Shown here one piece after another: positions 1-5,144 of a stretch of DNA of 5,144 bases; position 1 is the stretch's first letter; the number at the start of each line of letters is the position of its first letter. Both the position numbers and the translations under genes were made by a program. The DNA is from Clostridiales bacterium (GTDB lineage Bacteria; Bacillota; Clostridia; Lachnospirales; Lachnospiraceae). The stretch lies in the NCBI GenBank assembly GCA_019418195.1, contig DYCJ01000184.1:1-5144 (forward strand). The letters run 5' to 3'. A model generated the notes under the pieces. The model saw only the letters and a list, made by a program, of their open reading frames with translations, was not told where the DNA came from and made no database searches.

Positions 1-30
1 TCACAATACACTTTCGAACTACCATCTATT

Positions 31-1236
31 CTACTTCTCCTCACAAACCTGAAACACATAAAACTTCAAATAATAAGAATCCCCCGCTCCCCACAGGATC
101 GGATGATCCGGCGCCTGTGTTCTGAATTCCACCTGTCTCAGTCTCTTATGCACATTCTGCGCAGCCTGCCCGATCGTCTTTGTGAAGAGCTCCTGATCCA
201 TGAAATGTGAGCAGGAACATGTCGCCAGATATCCGCCGTCCTTCACTAGTTTCATCCCCCGCAGATTGATCTCCCGGTAACCCTTCACCGCTTTTTTGAT
301 CGAACTTCTCGATTTTGTAAATGCCGGCGGATCAAGGATGACTACATCATATTTCTCGCCCTGTTTTTCCAGACGCGGAAGAAGATTGAAAACATCTTCA
401 CAGATAAACTCCACCCGGTCTTCCAGTCCGTTCAGAGCGGCATTCTCTCGCGCCTGAGCCACGCCCAGCTCAGAAGCGTCCACTCCGGTCACGTGTGCTG
501 CTCCTGCAATTCCTGCATTCAGCGCAAAAGACCCGGTATGGGTAAAGCAGTCTAATACCCGTGCTCCTTTGCAGAGCTTTGCCACTGCCCGCCTGTTGTA
601 TTTCTGGTCAAGGAAGAAGCCGGTCTTCTGGCCGTCCTTTACGTCCACATAATAGCGCACACCATTCTCCACAATCTCCACCTTTGTATCAAAAGGCTCA
701 CCGATAAATCCCTTACGGCGTTCCATTCCTTCCTGCTCGCGGACCTTCGCATCGCTGCGCTCATAGACGCCCCGGATATGGATCCCGTCTTTCTCCATCA
801 ACTCTTTTAAAATGTCCACGATCATCACTTTAAAGCGGTCGATGCCCAGAGCGAGAGATTCCACTACAAGCACGTCTGCGAACTTGTCCACCACAATACC
901 CGGCAGGAAATCCGCCTCGCCGAAGATCACGCGGCAGCTCGAGATATCATCCATCACTTTTTTCCGGTACTCCCATGCATTCTGCACGCGTATACGGATA
1001 AAATCCTCATTAACTTCTGTGTCACGGTTTCTCGTCATCATGCGTACCGTCAGTTTTGAATTCCGGTTGATAAATCCCCGCCCCAGTGGATAGCCGTCGA
1101 AATCATGGACAAGCACAATATCGCCGTCCTCAAAGTTTCCCATAATACTCTCTATCTCATTGTCATAAATCCATGGACCGCCCTGCTTAAGTGTGCGTCC
1201 TGCGCCTTTTCTTAATGTAACAACTGCATTAGACAT
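31..1236 (-). CDS. rlmI: Class I rRNA large-subunit methyltransferase, RlmI/YccW family
   Basis: This is probably a SAM-dependent cytosine-C5 methyltransferase acting on 23S rRNA in the cytoplasm; the E. coli member RlmI makes m5C1962. The 401-residue length is normal for the family. Residues 1-75 look like an N-terminal PUA RNA-binding domain (GGPWIYDNEI, then PLGRGFINR). A linker domain follows, with PGIVVDKF at 112-119 and QKTGFFLDQ at 203-211. The Rossmann methyltransferase domain has SAM motif I VLDCFTHTGSFA from 227, GVDAS at 251-255, LDPPAF at 301-306 and TCSCSHFM near 339-346. The cysteines of that last motif are candidates for the m5C nucleophile. The start is set by an AAGGGAGGAA ribosome binding site just upstream of the ATG. 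It lies on the same strand as the ABC operon, 225 nt downstream, but appears to have its own promoter. The family call is firm. The exact target base is inferred, and related RlmK-like or other YccW-family members cannot be excluded. Confidence 0.93.
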   Translation of the reverse strand: MSNAVVTLRKGAGRTLKQGGPWIYDNEIESIMGNFEDGDIVLVHDFDGYPLGRGFINRNSKLTVRMMTRNRDTEVNEDFIRIRVQNAWEYRKKVMDDISSCRVIFGEADFLPGIVVDKFADVLVVESLALGIDRFKVMIVDILKELMEKDGIHIRGVYERSDAKVREQEGMERRKGFIGEPFDTKVEIVENGVRYYVDVKDGQKTGFFLDQKYNRRAVAKLCKGARVLDCFTHTGSFALNAGIAGAAHVTGVDASELGVAQARENAALNGLEDRVEFICEDVFNLLPRLEKQGEKYDVVILDPPAFTKSRSSIKKAVKGYREINLRGMKLVKDGGYLATCSCSHFMDQELFTKTIGQAAQNVHKRLRQVEFRTQAPDHPILWGAGDSYYLKFYVFQVCEEK

Positions 1237-1240
1237 AATC

Positions 1241-1250
1241 TTCCTCCCTT
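1241..1250 (-). promoter_or_regulatory. Ribosome binding site of the rRNA methyltransferase gene
   Basis: The minus strand reads AAGGGAGGAA here, a near-perfect Shine-Dalgarno sequence ending 4 nt before the ATG at 1236-1234. It fixes the start of the 401-residue methyltransferase. The 9-bp inverted repeat at 1257-1285 ends only a few bases upstream, so an RNA hairpin there could affect access to this site. Confidence 0.8.
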
Positions 1251-1256
1251 ATCTGT

Positions 1257-1285
1257 TAGTAACAGTTATGACCGAGCTGTTACTA
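1257..1285. repeat. Perfect 9-bp inverted repeat in the methyltransferase leader (candidate operator or hairpin)
   Basis: TAGTAACAG (1257-1265) and CTGTTACTA (1277-1285) are exact reverse complements separated by 11 nt. The left arm also overlaps a small odd-centred palindrome, CTGTTA-G-TAACAG (1253-1265), so the CTGTTA/TAACAG word occurs three times. The repeat lies just upstream of the methyltransferase ribosome binding site. It could be a dyad for a dimeric regulator or an RNA hairpin in the 5' leader. No regulator gene nearby suggests a partner. Confidence 0.6.
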
Positions 1286-1327
1286 CCGATAAAATATTTT
1301 CATTTTCTTTCCAGATTTCTGAAGAAT

Positions 1328-1336
1328 ATCATACCA
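1328..1336 (-). promoter_or_regulatory. Candidate extended -10 promoter for the methyltransferase
   Basis: The minus strand reads TGGTATGAT, which fits the extended -10 form TGnTATAAT with one mismatch in the hexamer. The -35 position at 17-nt spacing is TGGTCT, a poor match, so recognition would depend on the extended -10. Transcription would start near 1321 and give a leader of about 85 nt containing the 1257-1285 inverted repeat. It is inferred from sequence only. Confidence 0.45.
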
Positions 1337-1423
1337 CAGAACATTTGCGCAGACCAGCGCCGGCATGCAAAGAATGTTCTGCATTCACGGCTTTTGGTTT
1401 TCATTCTTTGTCTACCGGCGCTG
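1337..1423. repeat. Cluster of three 9-bp perfect inverted repeats, partly mutually exclusive
   Basis: Three exact 9-bp inverted pairs lie within 87 nt. CAGCGCCGG (1355-1363) pairs with CCGGCGCTG (1415-1423). Nested inside, CAAAGAATG (1368-1376) pairs with CATTCTTTG (1402-1410); together they form a long stem with a symmetric 4x4 internal loop and a 25-nt apical loop. A third pair, CAGAACATT (1337-1345) with AATGTTCTG (1373-1381), competes with the inner stem because they share bases 1373-1376. Neither strand has a U-run directly after the stem, so it is not a standard intrinsic terminator. It lies between the permease stop and the candidate methyltransferase promoter. The rest of the 1237-1461 gap shows no supportable gene. 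Confidence 0.6.
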
Positions 1424-1461
1424 ATATCGGTTATCCATATTTTGTTTTCTCCGAATTCCAC

Positions 1462-2145
1462 TTATTTCAGCAGCATTTCATAAGTGAACCTCCCCACTGC
1501 CTTCTGCAGCAGCACCCATGCCAGCAGAGCACACAGCACTCCCAGTCCCAGCAGTATCCATACATTCAGCAGCATGACTCCCGCGAACTGACCTGCAACG
1601 AGCAGAATCAGCGGAACGATAAGGAAAACCGCACCCTGCTGGGATTCTTCTACACTCTGAGCTTTTGCCGATCCCCTTACGATCAGTGTCGCTGTAATCA
1701 GTGAGATGGACGGTGATAGAAGGCACAGAATCACAATCCAGCCTGCCGCCGGCATGATCAACCTGTCCATGATAAAAAATGCTTCCATTTCCAGCACGAT
1801 CATCATAGCGGCAAAAGAGATCAGGGCCACCATCATACTGAAAAGAAAAGAAGCCAGGACTTTTGCCTGAAAAATCTGCTTCACACTTAATGGACAGTAG
1901 AGAAGTGTCTCCAGCGTATGTTTTTCTTTTTCTCCCACAAATGAACTCGCCGCCATTATGGAAGCAGTCATGATCGGTATCATCAGGAAGAATACCGGCA
2001 GGATATAGTTCAAGATCAAACCCGTAACCGCCATTTCCACACCGCCCGTCCTGCTTCCCTGCGGCAGCAGCTCCAGGAAGAGCCTCCTGTTTGATATGAT
2101 CCCCCGGAAATCTTTTTTCATCACTGCATACATTGCGCGGTTCAT
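1462..2145 (-). CDS. ABC-2 type transporter permease, apparently lacking its first membrane segment
   Basis: This is the membrane subunit of an ABC-2 (NatB-like) exporter; substrate unknown. The 227-residue protein has about five hydrophobic segments, near 41-70, 97-118, 130-156, 171-191 and 192-214. The hallmark cytoplasmic stretch GEKEKHTLETLLYCPLS (71-87), expected to contact the ATPase, is well conserved. The N-terminal helix MNRAMYAVMKKDFRGIISNRRLF is typical, but the family normally continues into a first membrane span and an extracellular loop. Here RRLF (21-24) is followed at once by LELLPQG, which resembles the end of that loop. About 40 residues therefore seem to be missing in frame, an estimate from family memory rather than alignment. 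The ATG overlaps the ATPase stop as ATGA and has a GAAGGAGGAA ribosome binding site, so translation is probably coupled. The ABC-2 assignment is firm; present function is doubtful. Confidence 0.85.
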   Translation of the reverse strand: MNRAMYAVMKKDFRGIISNRRLFLELLPQGSRTGGVEMAVTGLILNYILPVFFLMIPIMTASIMAASSFVGEKEKHTLETLLYCPLSVKQIFQAKVLASFLFSMMVALISFAAMMIVLEMEAFFIMDRLIMPAAGWIVILCLLSPSISLITATLIVRGSAKAQSVEESQQGAVFLIVPLILLVAGQFAGVMLLNVWILLGLGVLCALLAWVLLQKAVGRFTYEMLLK

Positions 2146-2939
2146 GTCTCTTCCTCCTTCCCTTTTGTCGTAAGCGTGAAATAAATATCCTCAAGAGAAG
2201 ACCGGACGATTTTGACTTCATAAATATCTCCTCCTGCCTCAACAATATTTCGGATAATACCAGGTATCTCTTTCTCGGACTGTATTTTCACATGAAGATT
2301 ACGTTCGGTACTCTCTGGAAGATTTTCACCCCGGATCAGGATCTCCGCGCCGGGATTCACCTCTTCTCGCAGTTCTTCCAGCGTCCCCTGGGCAAGAAGC
2401 CTGCCCTCTTCGATCAATCCGTATCTTGTGCAGATCTCCTGCGCATATCGGAGCTGATGTGTACAGAGAAACAACGTCGTCCCCTGTTCTCCTGCCATCT
2501 CCCGTATGAGACGGTTTACATTCTGGGCGCTCTCAGGATCAAGCCCGGACGTAGGTTCGTCAAGGAATAATACCTCCGGACGGTGAATCATTGCCCGCTT
2601 TTTTCCCTCCTCTTCCGATATTCCGAATATCTGCGCATAGAAGATCAGATTCTGAAGTCCGGTCATATTATCGTACATACGGGCATGTTCCGTAAGGACG
2701 CCTGAAACGGCATGTACCTTTTCCGGATCTCTGACCGGGTCATATCCCATTACACTGCATCTGCCCTCCGATGGAACTAGCATCCCGTTAAGCAGTTTCA
2801 CTGTGGTCGTCTTTCCTGCTCCGTTAGGTCCCAAGAATCCAAACACTTCTCCTTTTTCGAGAGAAAGGCTGACGTCTTTCACAGCTTTCTTCCCTCCTGA
2901 AAATGTCTTGGATAAATTTTCCAATACAACTGTCTGCAT
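2142..2939 (-). CDS. ABC transporter ATP-binding protein lacking the signature motif and helical subdomain
   Basis: This is the nucleotide-binding subunit of an ABC-2 type exporter, partner of the overlapping permease. In the 265-residue protein, Walker A is GPNGAGKTT (37-45), the Q-loop region is VLTEHARMYDNMTGLQNL with E84 in the usual Gln position, Walker B is VLFLDEP (123-129), the D-loop is SGLD (131-134) and the H-loop is H161. The segment from residue 85 to 122 is too short. After GISEEEGKKRA (106-116) the chain goes straight to MIHRPEV, and no LSGGQ-like or STGM-like motif exists. Q-loop to Walker B is 43 residues here against about 76 in MalK, so some 33-40 residues are missing without a frameshift. 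A C-terminal regulatory region (about 195-265) is present. The start at 2939 is chosen for its AGGAGG at 9-nt spacing and the family-typical MQTVVLENLSKTF. A start at 3011 would add 24 residues that read out of frame through the upstream reading frame. ATP hydrolysis by a homodimer is unlikely. Confidence 0.87.
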   Translation of the reverse strand: MQTVVLENLSKTFSGGKKAVKDVSLSLEKGEVFGFLGPNGAGKTTTVKLLNGMLVPSEGRCSVMGYDPVRDPEKVHAVSGVLTEHARMYDNMTGLQNLIFYAQIFGISEEEGKKRAMIHRPEVLFLDEPTSGLDPESAQNVNRLIREMAGEQGTTLFLCTHQLRYAQEICTRYGLIEEGRLLAQGTLEELREEVNPGAEILIRGENLPESTERNLHVKIQSEKEIPGIIRNIVEAGGDIYEVKIVRSSLEDIYFTLTTKGKEEET

Positions 2940-2940
2940 C

Positions 2941-3042
2941 TTAAATTTCCTCCTGTCTGTACAACCGTTCAACGATTTTCCGGAAACGGGGCTCATTTGC
3001 CAATTCTGCAAATACCGGGTTTTCCGCGACCGCCTGCGTCAT
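2941..3042 (-). pseudogene. Short broken reading frame upstream of the ABC ATPase (possible gene remnant)
   Basis: This frame encodes 33 residues from MTQAVAENPVF to a C-terminal FRKIVERLYRQEEI, and its TAA is one base before the ATPase ATG. The ATPase AGGAGG (2949-2954) lies inside its last codons, the arrangement of a translationally coupled upstream gene. No ribosome binding site precedes the 3042 ATG. Upstream in the same frame, an ATG (3072-3070) is immediately followed by TAA (3069-3067), so a 43-codon version would be stopped at codon two. The basic, amphipathic end resembles the tail of a longer protein, but I do not recognise the family. It may be a remnant, a tiny leader peptide, or chance coding next to a real start. 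Confidence 0.4.
2949..2954 (-). promoter_or_regulatory. Ribosome binding site of the ABC ATPase
   Basis: The minus strand reads AGGAGG, a consensus Shine-Dalgarno sequence, 9 nt before the ATG at 2939. It decides in favour of the 265-residue ATPase over the longer frame beginning at 3011. Confidence 0.85.
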
Positions 3043-3094
3043 GCTGTGCCGGATAAGAGATTTCTGTTACATCCGACTGCCTGACTATACTGAT

Positions 3095-3123
3095 ATTGTA
3101 TGTGGAAGTAACAAGGATTACAA
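3095..3123 (-). promoter_or_regulatory. Candidate sigma-A promoter of the ABC operon
   Basis: On the minus strand, TTGTAA (3123-3118) and TACAAT (3100-3095) are separated by exactly 17 nt. They match the sigma-A -35 at 4 of 6 and the -10 at 5 of 6 positions. The predicted start is near 3088, about 150 nt before the ATPase ATG, so the short frame at 2941-3042 would be transcribed first. It is divergent from the promoter of the UvrA-like gene. Confidence 0.55.
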
Positions 3124-3161
3124 TGGAATCTCTCTCAATTCAGGTAGAATAAATCAACTGA

Positions 3162-3176
3162 CAGGAAATTTTCCTG
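3162..3176. repeat. Palindrome CAGGAAA-T-TTTCCTG in the divergent promoter region
   Basis: A 7-bp perfect inverted repeat around a single central base lies between the two divergent promoters. A related dyad, GGAAA-N7-TTTCC (3196-3212), encloses the -35 element of the UvrA-like gene and also ends in TTTCCTG (3208-3214). Two similar dyads in one regulatory region suggest a possible operator pair, although AT-rich palindromes of this size can occur by chance. Confidence 0.4.
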
Positions 3177-3201
3177 CCGGGCGGAGAACATTGCCGGAAA
3201 A

Positions 3202-3230
3202 TTGATGTTTCCTGAGAAAGAGAGTATAAT
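3202..3230 (+). promoter_or_regulatory. Sigma-A promoter of the UvrA-like gene
   Basis: TTGATG (3202-3207) and a perfect TATAAT (3225-3230) are separated by 17 nt. Transcription should start near 3237, giving a leader of about 26 nt before the ATG at 3263. The -35 sits inside the GGAAA-N7-TTTCC dyad, a position where a bound repressor would block polymerase. Confidence 0.75.
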
Positions 3231-3262
3231 TACCATACTCTATTCTGAAAGGGCGATCACAC

Positions 3263-5144
3263 ATGAAAGATAAAATACTGATCCGCGGGGCGCGGGTCCA
3301 CAACCTGAAAAATATTGACGTTGACGTGCCGCTCGGGAAGATCGTAGGTATCGCCGGCATATCCGGCTCCGGTAAGTCTTCCCTGGCCCTTGGAGTCCTT
3401 TACGCTGAGGGATCGAGACGGTATCTGGACGCCCTGTCCACCTACACGAGACGGCGCATGACGCAGGCGGCGAAAGCAGACGTAGATGAAGTACTGTACG
3501 TGCCTGCTGCCCTTGCACTCCACCAGAGGCCCGGAGTTCCCGGCATCCGCAGTACATTCGGCACAGGGACAGAGCTTTTGAACAGTCTGAGACTGATGTA
3601 CTCAAGGCTGGCAGATCACCGATGTCCCAACGGGCACTATCTTGCTCCTTCACTGGCCGTCGCTGCCGGACAGGAACTGGTCTGCCCGGAATGCGGTGCC
3701 CGTTTCTATGCTCCATCCGCAGAGGAACTGGCATTTAACAGTCAGGGAGCGTGCCACACCTGTGACGGGACCGGAACTGTACGCACAGTGGACCGCTCCA
3801 CGCTTGTTCCCGATGACTCCCTCACCATTGATGGCGGCGCCGTTGCACCGTGGAATTCTCTCATGTGGTCCATCATGGTGGATGTCTGCCGGGAAATGGG
3901 CGTGCGCACCGATGTTCCTTTCCGGGATCTGACGGACAGAGAGAAAGATATCGTTTACAACGGCCCTGCCGAGAAAAAACATATCCTGTATCATTCCAAG
4001 AAAACCAACCAGGCAAGCGAACTGGATTTCACTTACTACAATGCTGTCTACACGGTGGAAAACGCTCTCTCAAAAGTCAAGGATGAGAAAGGGATGAAGC
4101 GGGTGGAAAAATTTCTGAAGCTGGATATCTGTCCCGAATGCGGCGGCACCCGTCTGTCTGAAGCCGCAAGAGCACCGAAACTGCGGGGGATTTCTCTGGA
4201 TGAAGCCTGCCGCATGACTTTGGCAGATCTGACGGAGTGGGTATCGGAAGTTCCCTCCTCCCTGCCGGAGGAAATGCGTCCTATGGCAAAGAGTATCTGC
4301 GAATCTTTTGAAACTTCAGCAAAAAGACTGCTTGATCTGGGACTGGGATATCTGACGCTGGACCGTGCCGCCTCCACGCTGTCCACCGGAGAACGGCAGA
4401 GGATGCAGCTTGCACGGGCAGTGCGCAACCGGACTACAGGCGTCCTCTATGTGCTGGACGAGCCGTCCATCGGGCTGCATCCTTCTAATATTGTCGGGCT
4501 GACCGGCGTGATGCACGACCTGATCGCGGACGGCAATTCCATCCTGCTGGTTGACCACGACACCCAGATACTCTCCGAAGCAGACTGGATCATCGAGATG
4601 GGTCCCGGAGCCGGCATCGACGGCGGTGAAGTGATCGCACAGGGAACCGTACCGGAACTTACCGGAAATGCCGCTTCCATGATCGGACCTTTCCTCACCG
4701 GGGAGCCCCAGGAGCCGATAAGACAACAGACAAATTTCTCCGAAATATTTGCCGGCGGGAAAATCCATCTCTCTACTTCAGCCATCCATACCGTTAAGCC
4801 GCTGGAAGTGGATATCCCGAAAGGAAAGCTGACAGTAGTTACCGGCGTGTCCGGTTCCGGCAAGACGACGCTCATCCTGGAGAGTCTGATTCCCGGTCTG
4901 GAGGCTTCGATCCACGGAAAACCTCTGCCGGATCATGTGCGCGCCGTCACCGCAGACGGAATTACACATGTAAAACTGATCGATGCGACACCGATCGGCA
5001 TCAATATACGCTCTACCGTAGCCACCTACGCCAATGTCCACGACGAGCTGCGCAAGACATTCGCCCGTACTGCTGACGCTAAGGAACTTGGTTATAAAGC
5101 AGGGGATTTTTCCTACAATACCGGGAAGCTGCGCTGTCCGGTCT
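3263..5144 (+). CDS. UvrA-like double ABC ATPase, class II type without UvrB-binding domain (3' end outside window)
   Basis: This is a DNA-binding tandem ABC ATPase of the UvrA family; 627 residues are visible and the frame is open at the right edge. Walker A of the first half is GISGSGKSS (32-40), followed by YAEGSRRYLDALSTYTRR as in UvrA. Cysteine knuckles lie at C121 (CPNGH), C141/C144, C164/C167 and C290/C293 (CPECGGTRL). The signature LSTGERQRMQLARA is at 373-386, Walker B VLYVLDEPSIGLHP starts at 394 and the H-loop is H432. The second half opens with Walker A GVSGSGKTT (528-536), and the window ends as the next zinc knuckle begins (LRCPV). Only about 80 residues separate the first Walker A from C121, against over 200 in E. 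coli UvrA, so the UvrB-binding domain is absent. Class II UvrA proteins and the drug-resistance protein DrrC share this layout. Its role is probably DNA-lesion or intercalator tolerance rather than canonical UvrABC repair. The start has an upstream GAAAGGG ribosome binding site at about 9 nt. Confidence 0.9.
   Translation, partial: MKDKILIRGARVHNLKNIDVDVPLGKIVGIAGISGSGKSSLALGVLYAEGSRRYLDALSTYTRRRMTQAAKADVDEVLYVPAALALHQRPGVPGIRSTFGTGTELLNSLRLMYSRLADHRCPNGHYLAPSLAVAAGQELVCPECGARFYAPSAEELAFNSQGACHTCDGTGTVRTVDRSTLVPDDSLTIDGGAVAPWNSLMWSIMVDVCREMGVRTDVPFRDLTDREKDIVYNGPAEKKHILYHSKKTNQASELDFTYYNAVYTVENALSKVKDEKGMKRVEKFLKLDICPECGGTRLSEAARAPKLRGISLDEACRMTLADLTEWVSEVPSSLPEEMRPMAKSICESFETSAKRLLDLGLGYLTLDRAASTLSTGERQRMQLARAVRNRTTGVLYVLDEPSIGLHPSNIVGLTGVMHDLIADGNSILLVDHDTQILSEADWIIEMGPGAGIDGGEVIAQGTVPELTGNAASMIGPFLTGEPQEPIRQQTNFSEIFAGGKIHLSTSAIHTVKPLEVDIPKGKLTVVTGVSGSGKTTLILESLIPGLEASIHGKPLPDHVRAVTADGITHVKLIDATPIGINIRSTVATYANVHDELRKTFARTADAKELGYKAGDFSYNTGKLRCPV

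Noticed and set aside
1370..1404. 34-codon minus-strand frame starting MKTKSREC in the permease-methyltransferase gap
   Set aside because: It lacks a ribosome binding site, shows no recognisable protein features, and its codons are explained by the inverted-repeat structure there.
1355..1423. Stem-loop as an intrinsic terminator of the ABC operon
   Set aside because: No U-tract follows the stem in either direction; on the plus strand T-rich sequence begins only well after the stem.
1355..1423. Invertible promoter or recombination-site interpretation of the inverted repeats
   Set aside because: The arms enclose only about 25-50 nt with no promoter between them, and no recombinase gene is nearby.
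1345..1704. Plus-strand open frame of 119 codons rich in Gln, Ser and His
   Set aside because: It runs antisense across the permease 3' end, is low-complexity, and has no ribosome binding site or recognisable domain; it is a shadow of the opposite-strand gene.
1478..2245. Minus-strand open frame of 255 codons overlapping the permease in another frame
   Set aside because: The composition is rich in Gly, Arg, Cys and Asp with no domain, while the alternative frame encodes a clear ABC-2 permease with a good start.
2142..3011. Longer ATPase start at 3011 adding 24 residues
   Set aside because: The added residues do not resemble the family, there is no ribosome binding site at 3011, and a consensus AGGAGG stands 9 nt before the ATG at 2939.
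3240..3994. Several minus-strand frames antisense to the UvrA-like gene
   Set aside because: They lie opposite a strongly supported coding frame and have no start signals or domains.
4048..5041. Minus-strand open frames of 87-150 codons opposite the UvrA-like gene
   Set aside because: They are antisense shadows in GC-richer coding sequence; the plus-strand frame carries all UvrA motifs.

Overview
The window looks like chromosomal DNA from a Clostridia-type Firmicute, most likely Lachnospiraceae. The evidence is strong AGGAGG-type ribosome binding sites, sigma-A-like promoters, moderate GC, and protein sequences resembling gut Clostridia. This placement is inference from sequence character, not from a database match. 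No mobile element, CRISPR array, tRNA or rRNA is visible.

Layout. On the minus strand, reading from the centre leftwards, there is a promoter (3095-3123), a short broken reading frame (2941-3042), an ABC transporter ATPase (2142-2939), an ABC-2 type permease overlapping it by 4 nt (1462-2145), a 225-nt non-coding gap rich in inverted repeats (1237-1461), and an RlmI-family rRNA methyltransferase (31-1236) with its own candidate promoter. On the plus strand, diverging from the ABC operon, a strong sigma-A-type promoter (3202-3230) drives a UvrA-like double ABC ATPase that begins at 3263 and runs off the right edge.

The main surprise is the ABC operon. Both genes are open from start to stop, but each seems to have lost an internal in-frame block. 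The ATPase passes directly from the region after the Q-loop to Walker B, so the helical subdomain and the ABC signature motif are absent. The permease lacks the first membrane segment expected in this family. The frame upstream, whose end contains the ATPase ribosome binding site, is reduced to about 33 codons. The simplest reading is an exporter operon decaying by short in-frame deletions. A rewired complex, or an assembly artefact, cannot be excluded from sequence alone.

The UvrA-like protein has intact nucleotide-binding motifs but lacks the UvrB-binding domain, as in class II UvrA (UvrA2) proteins. These are linked to DNA-damage tolerance or drug self-resistance rather than standard excision repair. 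I found no clear evidence of a wholly new biological system. The best leads are the signature-less ATPase with its shortened permease, and the competing inverted repeats before the methyltransferase.
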